Both the position numbers and the translations under genes were made by a program. The notes below the pieces were generated by a model. That model was not told the origin of the DNA and ran no database searches. It worked only from the letters and a program-made list of their open reading frames with translations. Positions 35,706 to 47,860 of a stretch of DNA of 64,000 bases are shown here, in pieces; positions within the stretch are counted from its first letter, which is position 1, and every line of letters begins with the position of its first letter. The DNA is from Prosopocoilus inquinatus (taxonomy: Eukaryota > Arthropoda > Insecta > Coleoptera > Lucanidae), in assembly GCA_036172665.1 (NCBI GenBank), contig CM069874.1:49086707-49150706 (forward strand), in the 5' to 3' direction.

Positions 35706-35949
35706 AGAAGAATGTCACTTTTGCCTAGACAGAGATTCGGAAATACTAGCACTTGGTATGAATCAACCTTCCTTTTAGCATTAAAATTATTCAGATCCAA
35801 TTTCTAAAAGGACTGTCGTTATATTACTGACGAAAGCAATCTTATGGTTCTTGATTTATATTATTCTTAGTATTTTAACTGAATAAAAATTATGCTTTTC
35901 ACTCTTTCACCTTTTGTTAAATACGAGAATAAAGTTTATTATTATTAAC

Positions 35950-36137
35950 ATATAAAATAGCGACATCTTACTATCGCTTTTTGACCTAACATTGCAGTAG
36001 GATAGACAAATTGAAGCGGGATTTGCTCCTAATGAGTCCCCCATGCAAGGCGGCCATGCTTGCTGTCAAGGCATAATGAAAGATTTTAGAAAAATTTTGT
36101 GCAAATCGTTTTTGATTGCAGTGAGAACCTCGAGCAG
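35950..36137 (-). mobile_element. Truncated retrozyme copy without ribozyme core
   Basis: Minus-orientation copy of the 312-bp repeat from the AAAATAGCGACATC end to CCTCGAGCAG, where it stops just before stem I of the ribozyme. No clear 13-bp duplication was found around it. Confidence 0.8.
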
Positions 36138-37708
36138 GTTCCTAAAAAACTTTTATTAAGGACATAATATCCTAAAATGAATATTAACTGCAATAAATGG
36201 CCGTCTCCATACTTTTACCTAACCCTGTATATTCAAAACCCAAAGCATCCTTTATTCTGTTTAATTTATATAGGGTGGTTCCGATACAACATGCAAACTC
36301 CGTCTGGTAATTTACTTCGTCAAAACGAGTGAAAAAATCTAGTACCATTGTTGGATCCAGCCATGATTAAAAAAAGACTAAAGATAGTAAAATGTCGAGA
36401 GCAGTTAAATGCTAAAGAAATTAAAAAAATTACATTGTTATAGAAATTATCTTTCAAATTTGTCACAAAAATATTCGTTTCTAGCTGCCAATATTTTTTC
36501 AGAAGACACTGTTCAGTGACATCCACAAATTTTTAGTATAACTACTATTGAGTTTTTTTTTAAACCAGCAGTGTAAGCCAACTGGACTTTTTAATTTCTT
36601 TACTAAAGCTGAGGTGCTACCAGTACCGGCCTGGCACGTTATATCAGGGCCACCCGGTATTTGTTGGCAAAAATTTATTTTCGTAAGTACAGTGCTTTAT
36701 TACAATAACTATACAGACAAATATTAGTTTATTGTAATTTACACTATAGCTAGAAAAATGAAATAAAAATTAGAAATTATGTATGTACTAAATAAAATTT
36801 TCATATAAAAATCTGTATTATTTAAGCTTTAAATTAAGTGTAACATACCATTACAATCAGGAAAAAAACTGTCGAATAAAATAATAAAGAAAGATATACG
36901 TTGTGTTTAAATAATTAAAACTGATGATGATCCCGGAAAGGTGTTTGACTTCAAATCTACCACCTGTATTCGGAGCAGAATCAAAAAGTGCCTTAGAAAG
37001 TTAAATCAGAATTTCAAAATTATAATAAGAGAGAATCAGAGGAAACAAGAAAATCGACACATTTAATAATACGTTTTCATTCATATCTCCAGAAGAAATA
37101 AGAAAATAACCATTCGGTTAATTAATTATTATATATAATTGAATTATTATATATAATTAAGCATTGAGTCGTGCAACTTTTCTTCCATTTAACCAAATTT
37201 GTATGTTTACGGTTTAGAAGATCTCTTCAGTGCACACTCAATTTTAAACAGCCGATATAACTGTCTCCTTTTAATATTCGCTTGCAGTCAGGAGTCATAT
37301 TGTATTCTTAACTCAAACTGATCTATTCGGCATATAATAAAAATTGATCCGTGGTTTTTCTTTTTCATGTTATTCGACCTAAATAAAGTTGATGCAGTAC
37401 TTCAATCAAATGCACATGGCAGACTCATATGCCAAATACGTCAAATTGCCGAAAAAGTAGATAAATAGTGATTGATCTTGACCTATCAACCGGTAGTGAA
37501 ACGTCGAGCGTTCTTCGCAATTTTTCAGTGTCCGGTGCAAGATTAAAAATTTATCTTAAAGTATATAAATATAAGCAAACAGTATATTGCTATTTGGTAC
37601 CCTGATGGCATTTACTGTTACATTCTATGTTATATTATTTGAAAACGGTTCATTTAAGAGCAGTTATTTTTGGTAGTGTGCGATATGGGGACTGTATGTG
37701 TGATATGA
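36138..37708. other. No gene; one PLE-like end motif
   Basis: AT-rich. At 37475-37545 there is a hairpin-GAAACGTCGAGCGTTC...CAGTGTCC motif similar to the ones at 20207 and 28838. Short AT palindromes occur near 37120-37160. Confidence 0.4.
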
Positions 37709-38032
37709 CGAGGGTGTTTGAAAATTAGTAGTACAAAAAAAATCATCTGCAAGTCTTAAGAAATCCAAGAAACCATTTTTTTTTATTATTATTTTTTATT
37801 CTTTTCCATAAAATAACACCAATATTTGTATAAGCGCCATTCATTTCGGTAATAATAATGTTTCGAGTTGTGACTGTTGTGACAGCTTGTTACCTTAACT
37901 CAGTGGCGCAATAACTTTGACCAAATGTTCAGTAATTTTTATCTCGAAAACTAAAGGATTTTAGACTTCAACTCATCATCACCAACTAAGTACCAATTTT
38001 TTTTTGTACTGGCAATTTCCAAACACCCCGTA
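37709..38032. mobile_element. Foldback MITE, arms of about 90 bp
   Basis: GAGGGTGTTTGAAAATT at the left mirrors AATTTCCAAACACCCCG at the right, and the arms continue through the runs of A and T. Non-coding. Confidence 0.65.
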
Positions 38033-38261
38033 TACGAAACAGTCTAATTGTGTGTGAACAATAAATTCAACTGGTTTTTCTGAAACCGAACAAAGAATAT
38101 ACGTTTTAAATTATTTTTTTCTTGGTTATAAAACCAGAAGTTATTTCAACGCTCTACTGGCTAGAATTAAACTTTGGCGTCTATAGCGCACGTTATCTAA
38201 GATTGTCCAATACAGTTACGAAATAGGCATTATGTAAACATAAAATTAAATACTTTACGAA

Positions 38262-38395
38262 TTGGTGAGGCTAAGTTACTGCAAATTAATTATTTAATAA
38301 TTGCGAAGAAACACTAATAAATATTTTTTGGCAGAGAAATTTTCGCCCCAAAATATTTGTCAGTGTTTATAATTATTAATTAAGGTACTGTAATG
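38262..38395. mobile_element. Small hairpin MITE
   Basis: Imperfect inverted arms (AATTAATTATTTAATAATTG, CACTAATAAATATTTT and their mirrors) around a GAGAAATTTTCGC centre. Confidence 0.55.
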
Positions 38396-39171
38396 TTCCG
38401 CTTATGCAGTAACCAACACTAACTAACACTAACTAACTAACTGACATAACGTTTAGTAATTAATATAATTAAACAGGTAAAATTGAGGTTAAAATATATA
38501 CGTGCATTGGTAGTTAGTTATTCGTGTTTAATGTTAAGTTTTTATTCTTAATTTTCTGTATAAAACCACCAAAAATGCATTCCCTGAAATTTTATTAGAT
38601 TTTTTTTGTAATCCCAAATTACATCTTTTTATACAATTCGAATGTCATGTAAGAAATTAGTAACGGTAGCAACATATAAAAATTATAATGATAAAATATT
38701 ATGAGTATATTAATTAATATGATTATTTAAATTTTAAATGGCTGATTATAATGAGATGCAGTACGCATTGGTAGAGACTTCGACTTCTTTTGTAGATTTT
38801 CTTCTTATTTTGTTCTAAATTCCATCGTCTTACCAAGCACAACATTTGTATTAATTTTTCAATGATTGTCACTGCTAAACCGAAATCTTTATTCAATAAA
38901 ACGAAACCAGTCAACGATGACAAATTACATTTTGTTCTAATAAAACGTCCTCGACGAACACAAGAAAATACAGAAAAACCGAGGAAGACGAAGCATTAAT
39001 AATTGTGTTTATGAAGCGAAACGGTTTTTATGTAACTGAATAGATGAATCCGTTCTGGTGCATTGATTCATTTTTATGCAACGGATAATTTTTACGGTTT
39101 ACCAACTACTTTGAACAAATTTGAACAATACCGGTCGTTTGTAAAATAAAAAGAAAGAATTTCTCTCGCGG
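38396..39171. other. No gene recognised
   Basis: Intergenic DNA upstream of the RR-2 gene; short AACTAACTAAC-type repeats near 38410-38440. Confidence 0.5.
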
Positions 39172-39282
39172 TATGCATTTTTCGTAACAGACTTTCAAAT
39201 TTCTTTGCAAATACATAACATTCAGTCCTTTTTGCATGTAATTCGTGGTATAAAAGTAGAAAATTTCAGGAGACTGTCAGTG
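39172..39282 (+). promoter_or_regulatory. Promoter of RR-2 cuticle gene
   Basis: TATAAAAG at 39249-39256, initiator TCAGT with its A at 39279. The shared 29-nt block is at 39172-39200, 77 bp before the TATA box. Confidence 0.72.
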
Positions 39283-39320
39283 CAACATCGATTATTCGGT
39301 CTCACACAACAAGCAGCAAT

Positions 39321-39832
39321 ATGACTTCCAAGGTTTGTTTATACTAATTAAAAGCATTGACATAATTATTACTCCTACATTGTTTTTTAGATTTTTGTAT
39401 TCGGTTTTATTGCAACTTTCGTTGCATACGTATATGGTCATGGTCATGGCGGTACGTCTTACAACAACAATCATCTTCATTCTTATGGAGGACATGGTGG
39501 AGGTGGTGGTGGTGGTCACGGACATCATGACCACTATGTAAATATAAAATATTAATTGCTCTGGTTTAATTGCAGCTAGCTCATTTTATTTTTAGGCTTA
39601 CCCAAAATATCACTTTGAATATGGAGTGCACGATCATCACACCGGAGACAAGCACTCGCAGCATGAAGAACGCGATGGTGACAAAGTAAAGGGCTTCTAC
39701 ACTCTTCACGAACCTGATGGCACCATCCGCAAAGTGCATTATACTGCCGATAAGCATAATGGATTTAATGCTCACGTCGAAAGATCTGGTCATGCTAGTC
39801 ATCCTGCACACTACGGTCATGGAAAACATTGA
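39321..39832 (+). CDS. RR-2 (CPR family) cuticular protein
   Basis: Three exons: 39321-39332 (MTSK), 39391-39537 and 39596-39832, all phase 0; predicted 131 residues. Residues 1 to about 20 are a signal peptide ([16 protein letters not shown]). A Gly/His/Tyr-rich linker ([16 protein letters not shown]) follows. Exon 3 encodes a complete extended Rebers-Riddiford domain of the RR-2 type: [20 protein letters not shown], then [15 protein letters not shown] and [19 protein letters not shown]. This domain is known to bind chitin, and RR-2 proteins are associated with hard cuticle. The tail is His-rich. Its Gly/His linker echoes the two Gly/His-rich genes upstream, and the shared promoter block suggests expression together with them. 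Confidence 0.95.
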
Positions 39833-39954
39833 ATACTTTAGATTTACGATATCAAAAATCATTTTAAAGAATTTTTTACTCTTATATTTACGCAAATAAT
39901 TTTGTAAATACAATTCATTTAAACAAAAATGACAAGAGTTTTAATGAATAATAA

Positions 39955-40330
39955 TAATTTTTATTTGTACTCAACCATTACAATATGGATGTACAGGTCA
40001 TCTTACTAACTAGCGCAAACAAACATAGGTACAGTAAAATATAAGTAAAGTACAGCATGTACAGCATAAGTGAGATAATACGATACAATAACCAAAACCG
40101 CAGGTAACATTAGTGATTAAATACGTGATAGTTTAATTACAAGCCAACGGTGATTAAAATAATCACTTAAGGAATATAAAAATTTATTCATAAAATATGT
40201 CTTCAGTCTTTTTCTGAAAATTGAATAGCCGCCAATAAGTTTTAACTCGTTTGGTAAATGGTTAAATATTTTTGGCCCTAAGCAGTTGGGTGAATTTTTT
40301 GTGACATTAGTAGATGCAAATGGTAGTAAT
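39955..40330 (-). pseudogene. 3' end of a non-LTR retrotransposon (RT C-terminus)
   Basis: On the minus strand the frame ending at TAA 40117-40119 reads NVTKNSPNCLGPKIFNHLPN, then KTYFMNKFLYS. The pattern GPK-(I/L)-(F/Y)-N-LP...FK/RKRLK is typical of the last residues of jockey/CR1-type reverse transcriptases. An ATT-repeat tail near 39945-39960 fits a 3' terminus. It is 5'-truncated, as is usual for this class. Confidence 0.6.
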
Positions 40331-40981
40331 CTTCATAAAGACTATTTTTTACAGCGGTTGGAGTAGGAACATCTCACGCAGAAGCTTGTGGAGGTAAACT
40401 AAAGTTAAGTGTACACTAAACGTAAACTTTATTCATTCAGAGGCTTGCAACGCAAGAATCGCAGTGCATTTGATGCTTCTTCGAAAATGCAGTCACTATG
40501 ATGCGGTTTCTAATTAACGTAGCATCATATAAAATTAAGGAAAGTATGTGAATTTATTAAAAATTAATTTTACGAACTATTAAAATTTTGCGTGGTTAAA
40601 CTTTATAAGAATTCCTTGATGTTCGCGAATTGCACATGCGCGCCTTGGTGTAAAAAAATTCCCTGCAATTTATGTTAATTAAAATGAACATTCAGGTGTA
40701 AAATGAAGTTGTCTAAATCATAGATAACAGAAATATTCTGATTGAACATCATTAAAATTAAAGACGTTGCTAACTTGTGAAAGTTAAATATCGTAATACT
40801 TCTAACGAGCTATCAACTTGCGTCGCCACTTAACGACTGCACTGACGACTTCTTGCGCTAACTTTTCATTACTTATTAGAATTTGAATTGGGCTGGATAT
40901 CTACTAAATATGCACATAAACAACATATAATTGGAAGAAACAATTACCTTTAGTAATGCCCTTTCAACTTTTTCAATTTAA
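40331..40981. other. No gene recognised
   Basis: AT-rich intergenic DNA with no supported feature. Confidence 0.5.
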
Positions 40982-41225
40982 ATGCCTGAACGGTCCAGCG
41001 GTAAGGGACCGAACTTGCAAGTCGTGGGTTCGCACCCCGCTCGAGATATTTCTCGGAGGTGGTCGTTACTCATTTCAGGTACCCTTCAGTGTTGGGGATA
41101 CTATTCGACACTGCTTCTCCTTCAACGGCGAGGAGGTTTGGAAGTAACAAAGCCATGGAAGACTTTACACACACAAGAATACACTCCCGCTCCTGAGGTC
41201 CTGACAAGTCTATAACTTAGGACCC
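40982..41225 (+). mobile_element. tRNA-derived SINE
   Basis: The head is tRNA-like: an A-box-like GGTCCAGCGGTAAGG, an anticodon-loop-like CTTGCAA and a B box GGTTCGCACCC with correct spacing. A GC-richer body unrelated to tRNA and an A-rich end near 41250 follow. The small plus ORFs here are not genes. It would be transcribed by RNA polymerase III and rely on another element's RT. Confidence 0.72.
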
Positions 41226-41518
41226 CTTCAGGCAAACATCACAGATAAAAAAAGCTATATTTTATGGCAATTTTCCATGTGAATCTATACTATTTCGTTT
41301 AATTAAAAAAAGAACTAAACTAGAAACTCTCTAAAATACATCGTGTTATATCTCAGAACCATATCTACAACCCATAAATTTCTTGATCCAAATATTTATT
41401 GCAGAAATTGAATCAAATAACAGCAACTGTAAGAAATAGGATAGTATAAGATAACCTTAAATGGCCCACAAAGTCATACAAACTATCTCAAATAGAGAAA
41501 ACACTACAGAAAAAAAAA

Positions 41519-41773
41519 ATTTGACTGATTTGGTCGATACGTGGTGGAAATCCATTTAAACGTAGACGTAGATGTAAAAAAAAACTAATCTTTTTTTACT
41601 CACAATTTCCACTATATTTTGTAAAGTTACAAAATTTCTTAAATACTACAACTTGTTTCGCTATTACTTACAAAATATAGTGGAAATTGTGAGTAAAAAA
41701 AGATTAGTTTTTTTTTACATCTACGTCTACGTTTAAATGGATTTCCACCACGTATCAACCAAATCAGTCAAAT
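41519..41773. repeat. Inverted pseudo-LTR pair at the 5' end of PLE 2
   Basis: Arms 41519-41624 and 41668-41773 are near-perfect reverse complements. A direct copy of the same sequence lies at 45640-45735. One inverted plus one direct terminal copy is the usual Penelope arrangement. Confidence 0.8.
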
Positions 41774-43904
41774 TATTAAAAGAAGCTTCAATAAGTTTCC
41801 TGGTCACCTGGTATTTCAAATTATTATTGAAGAGTGCCATCTGTACACAAAATCTCTGGTTCCTTAACAAATGCACAGCCATTAATGTGTTTTCAATGTA
41901 CTTGAAACCAAAAACAGACAACAACAGCGAGACAGAAAGAAAAGGAATACTAGCAGGACAAAAGAAATGGCTAAAAGAAGAAATGAAGACTCAATATAGA
42001 AAAAGAGGTATTTTTAGTCTCTATCTAAAAGTTATTCACACTGAACTTTTATATAAGTTACATTACATAGAGTTTAATATTTTGAATTTTGATACTAGAG
42101 AAAAAGTAAATACGATCATTCACAAAAAATATTTAAAACAAAAAAAATAAACTAGAACACCTCATTACTAACACAAAAAAATCTGAAAACAAAATTATTA
42201 AAACATTCTCAACTCATAAGTTTTTTGACAGATTTATAAACCTAACAGATACACAATTTTACTGCTCTGAAACTAAACTTTTGGAAAAAGGTTTTAAACA
42301 TAATTTACCACTAAATAGTTATGACAAGAAATCCTTAGAAACGTTAGGAATAGAAACAGAATTAGCAGTCAATTCTAAATATTGTAATAACACTAATGTA
42401 AAATATGTAGGAGCAAATATAATAAAAAAAGATTTTTAAAACAAAAAAATTCAAAAAATGAAACTCTTACCTTGAAATCTGTATGTAAAAAATCAAAGGA
42501 GAACAAAATTATATTTACAAAAGCTGATAAGGGCAATACACCTATAGCCTTAAGCAAAGAATCGTTTGTCCAAAAAACGTTAGATTTTTTACATCCAGAT
42601 AAATATATAGTTTTAAACAAAAATCCTACATAATACTTTCAAAAACAGATCAAATCAGTAATACAAAATTGTAAAAGCTTGTTTAATGATAGTGATCGCA
42701 GGAAACTTCACTCATGAAACCCCAACCTCCGCGATTATATTCTCTAATAAAATTACATAAAAACGGATATCTCTTCAGACCCGTAGTCTCATTTTTTGTG
42801 CACCTTCATACAAACAAAATTTTCAATCAAAAATTTTTACGATTTAACAAACAAAATTAAAAATATCGAACTACCCTTTTGTTATCCAGTAAAACTAATT
42901 TTATAAAAAAAACAAAAATTATTAGAAGCACTTAAAATATGCCTAGAACAGAACTACTTCGAATTCAATAATCGTTACTATAGTTCCAAAGATGGATTAA
43001 TAATGGGAAATCCACTCAGCCCTCTGCTAGCCGAGATATTTATGAACTTCCTAGAAGATAAAATTTACAAGTACCCCATCTTCCAAAAATTCCTGTATTG
43101 GCACAGACACGTTGATGATGTTCTCGCATGTTTTGTCGGTACAAATAGACAACTAGACCAATTTCTCAATTTCATCAACAGTCTACATGACAACATTAAG
43201 TTTACAATAGAAAAAGGAACTGACAATTCAATTAACTTCTTAGATTTAATGATTCAGAAAATAAACAACCGACACATTTTTTCTATATTTCATAAACCTT
43301 CTCAAACTGACACAACAATACATAATTCATCAGATCACCCTAGACAACATAAATTAGCAACGTTCCACAGCATGATACACAGATTAACAACAATACCTTT
43401 AAACAAATCAAATTTTCAGAAAGAACTCAATATAATAAAACAAATTGCAATAAATAATGGATACTCGTCACAAATGATTGACAACATTTTAAATAAAAAA
43501 CTTTTTAAGAAAACAATAGATTTGATATATCCTAGCCCAACTAAAGAAAAAGATAACAATTATAAATTACATACACAGGCAAAACTAGCGAAAACATCAA
43601 AAAGTATCACACTAAATTAAATATCAACGTTGCTTACAAAACCAATAATACAATAGGAAAGTACATAAAAAATAAGTAGATAAAAAAGATAAGTCAGGAG
43701 TATATCAACTAGTATGTGGGGATTGTACAAAAACTTTTAAAGGCCAATCAGGTAGAAGTTTTTCTAAAAGAATTAAAGAACACTTTTCCAGCTTCATTCA
43801 TAAAAAAACTGATACACACTACGCCTCACACCTCATTGAGTCTCATCATAATTTCAATACCGATTTTAAAATTTTAAGCTTAAGAATTCCGACAACTTAT
43901 TGAA
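41737..43904 (+). pseudogene. Penelope-like element: RT plus GIY-YIG endonuclease, broken
   Basis: The N-terminal frame is 41737-42150. The RT start IIFTKADKGNTPIALSKESF is near 42510-42560. The palm is in the frame 43003-43620, with YYSSKDGLIMGNPLSPLLAE just upstream. The catalytic motif is HVDDVLA, the thumb NFLDLMIQK. After a frame change near 43600 and a TAG, the last domain reads SGVYQLVCGDCTKTF, then KGQSGRSFSKRIKEHF. This is the PLE-type GIY-YIG endonuclease (GVY, the Tyr/Phe-x-GQSGR block and EH), ending at about 43904. Several stops and shifts lie between 42150 and 43000. Intact PLEs nick DNA with this domain and prime reverse transcription there. This copy is dead, but it shows that the genome has hosted complete PLEs. 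Confidence 0.85.
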
Positions 43905-44590
43905 CAGCCAGTTAGACCTTAACAATTCACCATTGGTCAATCTGTTTCAATATTAAGACCACGGCTCGAAGGGTGGGGATGGCAGTATTTTTGATGTATT
44001 CAAATAAATAAGCAACAGATGGAGCAAGCATAGTAATGTTACGAATTTTAGTTGTAAAGGTGTTAAAACAACTTTTCCAGGGGCTTGACGAAATTGCCAG
44101 ACCAAATTGATGGTTTTATTATATGCAAACAGAGGGTGTCGCAACTGCGCATTTTAGCCCACGTAACACGTGCTAGCAACCGTGCCTGAGCATTGTTTCG
44201 ACTATTTTTGTTTATTGTGTTGGACACTGTGTTTAGCTGTTTGTTTTTTTTTCCCAATAATTTTGGTGGTGTGTTGTATTATTGTGCTTTTACAATGGGC
44301 AGAACGTACGCAAAACGGCCGAAAAAAAAACAAAAAAGCAAAATCAATGAAATACATTTGGAGAACAAGAAAATGTTCTGTGCAATTAACGAGAGTGAGC
44401 CTAGATAAGATTCTCAAATTACCTAGTATTTTCTGAACTATTTTGTTTTTATAAAAAAGTTTTCTAATTACACTTGTCATTGTTGCAGCACCTCAAATGC
44501 CAATACTCTTCAAATATTTTACGATGCGGACATGGAACGTTTTGAGGATGTAATAATAACTGAAATTCCAAATTGCAAGTATTATAAGTG
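43905..44590. other. No gene recognised
   Basis: AT-rich. A short frame starting MGRTYAKRPKKKQKSK (from about 44294) is basic but too short to assign. Confidence 0.4.
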
Positions 44591-44934
44591 TACAGGTTTT
44601 TTTTTATATTTTGCATCCTACCTAGAGACTTTATTTTAGGAGCTAGAGATAAACTTTAAATGCAAAAGTAGTAGGGCTTCATGTCTCTTATCTTTTAGAG
44701 TTATAACAAGAAACAAATGCGGAGCGCAAAGTGGAGAAAAAATATCAACTTTAATTTTTTGAAATGGAACACCCTATATTTTGTTTCATAAGATGAAAGA
44801 GCACTTTTGTTTCTAGTGATAACTCTACAAGATAATAGGTATAAAAACGTATAACTTTTGTATTTAAAGTTTTTCTGTGGTTCCTAAAATAAAGCTTCTA
44901 GATAGGGCGCAAAATATAAAAAAAATACCCTGTA
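44591..44934. mobile_element. Foldback MITE of the TACAGG-end type
   Basis: The left end TACAGG followed by a T-run and TATATTTTGC mirrors the right end GCGCAAAATATA...CCCTGTA. The arms are about 85 bp each, with TTTATTTTAGGA on both. Non-coding. Confidence 0.75.
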
Positions 44935-45600
44935 CATTGGGAGTAGGACTGTACAAGAATACCAATATTCAAATTTATTATAAAATACTGATAGGAAAAA
45001 TAAAAACTATTGATATTGAATAAATAATCGATATTATCGATGTCTGAAAACTATCATTTGAGTAAAATTTGTTGTCGCACAGCCTTAATTAAGAATTATG
45101 CATAATAGCTTAATATGCATAGATAGGGACTTTGAAAAGCAGTTACAAGACCGCCCTCATTTGGAGAAGGACTGAACTATTCTGGAGAAAATTGTTTTAG
45201 TGCCTCTTCGAATCACCACAATCGACATTAAAAATCTATTTAATGTCGTAATTACACGAGATAACTTCCTCATATTGCAGATAATGGTTTTAAATGCATT
45301 TATTGACGTCGTGTGATAATTTGTTTTTCGAATTTTGTTGAAAAAAAAGTTACATATTGACAATTTAATTATTGAATTAATCACATTAAATATCAATCAA
45401 ATTTTATACTATTTTCAGAAAACCTTTATAGATTTATGAAGAAACATAACACTTTTAAAAATTGGGAAAAAAATTATTTCTTCTTGAGATTTATATCCAC
45501 AAAAATTGTAGAATGCTTTCACAAGTACTGACATCTAGGTAGAACACCCGCTGGCGCCGTGGTCTTAAGTATAAAAATCGACCCCAGGATATTTTGTGTT
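44935..45600. other. No gene recognised
   Basis: AT-rich. The minus ORF at 45157-45396 is unsupported. Confidence 0.45.
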
Positions 45601-45604
45601 ACAA

Positions 45605-45735
45605 CCTGAAGAAGCTATAGTAATAGCAAAACATATCGTAATATTTAAGAAATTTTGTAACTTTACAAAATATAGTGGAAATTGCGAGTAAAAAAAGATT
45701 AGTTCTTTTACATCTACGTCTACGTTTTAAAAAAA
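45605..45735 (+). repeat. Direct pseudo-LTR of PLE 2 with hairpin motif
   Basis: CCTGAAGAA-GCTAT-AGTA-ATAGC-AAAACA is followed by the same sequence as the 41668-41760 arm (TACAAAATATAGTGG and on). Its distance from the PLE coding region means either a long 3' part or a separate copy. Confidence 0.65.
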
Positions 45736-45839
45736 ATGAACGCAGATAAAAAATAGATACGTTTTCATATGAATAGGTTACAATTAACGTGATTCCACGT
45801 CATTGATTGTATTACGAAATAAATATGGCAACTTGGAAT

Positions 45840-47215
45840 AACAAAAAGCTCGTTTTCCAACAACCAGGAGTCCATTTTACAGAGACTTTTGCTCCAGTCG
45901 CATGATTGAGTACAATTCGATTGCTTGCTGTTCTGTCCGCGTGGTACAGATGACATCAGGCGGCTTGACTTAACTACTGCATACCTAAATGGTGAACTAC
46001 TAGATACAATTTTGATGGAACCACCGAAACAATTGCGTGAGGTATTGAAGACCATCGTATAAATAGAAGAAGACAATAATATAAAATTGACAACAAAAGA
46101 AATGCTGATTCAAATGGATAAAGACGACAGGGCGTCTTCTGAGGCAGTCTCTTTACGGAAACTCATTACGACAAGTTGGAAGACAATGGCATCTAAAGTA
46201 GCACGAAAGTGCGCAGCTGCTTCATTAAACAGCGATCTGTGCCTGTACTATAAAGGATAAGGTGAAGACAAAATATTGATTGCAGTGTACGTGGATGATA
46301 TTCTGACTGCCTCGAGAAATGTATGTGCGTGTACAAGAAATTGCACTCTTTGGAAGAAAATTGTCCAACTGCTTTGACATCTTCCGAGACCTTGATCCTG
46401 TTAGTCACTATCTCGGCGTGAAATTTAACCAGAACAGTAACCAAATAATGATGAACCAACAACGCTAGGTTAGTGATCTCCTCAAACACTTTGGAATGAC
46501 CGATGCAAAGCCAGTGACTACACCTGTGTATGTCAACGTAAAATTAACCAAGCAAGCGGAATTAAATGAACTCGAAAATAATGTCCCATATCGAGAGCTT
46601 GTGGGGTGTTTGACATATTTGGCACAAACGAGGCGACCAGACATAAAGTTCGCAACGAGTTATCTAGGTCAATTCAATAATTGTTACGGAAAAGCTCACT
46701 GAATTGCAGCTAAAAAAAAGTGGTGCGATACCTAAAATGAACCATCGACCTTGAACTGACTTACACAGCTAACATAAATCCGCTGAGAGGATTTGCTGAT
46801 TCCGATTATGGAAGCTGTCCTAATGATCGACTATCTTACTCTGAATACGGTTTCATGTAAGCGGTTGTCTATTATCATGGGAATCCAGGAAATAAAAAAA
46901 CAGTTGCCCTTTCTTCTACAAATCCGAATACATAGGAACGAGCTAGGGATTTGACAAACATCGTACTTTATAATTTTGGAGCATTGAAACTCAGGATGAA
47001 CCCTGTGTTTCATGCTCGTAGCAAACATATTGCTATTCGTCACCATTTTATTCGTGAAGTAATTAATTCAACGTGGACAAATCAGAGTCGAACATATTTC
47101 CACTGACGAAGTCTCTTCTTAAACCCAAACTAGAGAGATGTTGTATAAGTATGTGTGGAATGCAAAAGATCACAATGCAACCAAAAAAAAAGTTCTCGAA
47201 TCGAGGGGAAGTGTT
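45840..47215 (+). pseudogene. Ty1/copia pol (RT-RNase H) relic
   Basis: Fragments in all three frames. QQPGVHFTETFAPVA is the copia RT start (about 45858-45900), followed by TAYLNGELLDTILMEPPKQL. LIAVYVDDILTASRN (about 46278-46322) carries the catalytic YVDD, and VSHYLGVKF follows. VPYRELVGCLTYLAQTRRPD lies at 46586-46645. The RNase H pieces include ADSDYGSC and SKHIAIRHHFIRE. A purine tract (TCGAGGGGAAG) at about 47199-47209 precedes TGTTACAATG, which may start a 3' LTR. Many stops; no 5' LTR was identified. Confidence 0.82.
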
Positions 47216-47463
47216 ACAATGAATCATGTTTTCATTTATTATTTGGCGTTCCGATCTTAGTCAAAATCCTTGTCAAAGTCCGACAAACTTACCTAAACAT
47301 TTTCTAATGTTCATTTAGCGGATTATAATTTGAGAAACTTCGAATGGAAATACCACGTACCTACAGGCACGGGATATTTTTTACTGCAATTAATGTAAAT
47401 TTAAAGAAAATGGTTAAAACGGAAACATTCTATCACTTGTTATTTTAGAAATACCTGGCCTGA

Positions 47464-47860
47464 TGTATAGATGGGAGTCTGCTCCTTCGTTTACAACAGT
47501 AAAATATTGGGTGGCAGAGTTTAAACAAGGCCGTACGTGTCATAGTGTGTAAGCTTTTATTTATGAAAACAACAGTTTTATATTTATTATTGTCAACTTT
47601 ATTAAGACCACGTTTTTGAACACGTTACCTCTAGGTGTTTATGCGCACGTGTATTACCCGATTGATCTACACGCACAAATGTCCTAATTTGTACTTGCTC
47701 CAACAGTACGAGTTGTCAAGACGAACATCGCAGTGGTCGGCTAAATATGGTAACCACGCCAGAAATGGCAAAAAAAATCCAAAAAATGGTATTAGATGAT
47801 CGCCAATTGAAACTGCGCGAAATAGCGGGGATGATAGGCTCTTCAAAAAGTGCTGCATAG
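47464..47860 (+). pseudogene. mariner transposase N-terminus, split by an insertion
   Basis: First piece 47464-47553: SAPSFTTVKYWVAEFKQGRT. Second piece 47720-47860: DEHRSGRLNMVTTPEMAKKI and LDDRQLKLREIAGMIGSS. These are consecutive parts of the mariner DNA-binding region, now separated by about 166 bp of AT-rich DNA. The catalytic domain is absent. The retrozyme array begins 105 bp downstream. Confidence 0.72.

Noticed and set aside
35950..36137. Target duplication around the truncated retrozyme at 35950
   Set aside because: No exact 13-bp direct repeat at the visible edges; the copy is probably trimmed by later deletion.
44294..44408. pogo-type DNA-binding fragment starting MGRTYAKR
   Set aside because: Too short and low-complexity (Lys-rich) to support a family assignment.
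45605..45660. Functional hammerhead in the PLE pseudo-LTR
   Set aside because: GAAA is changed to AAAA and the bases flanking the core do not pair directly as stem I; kept only as a degenerate motif.
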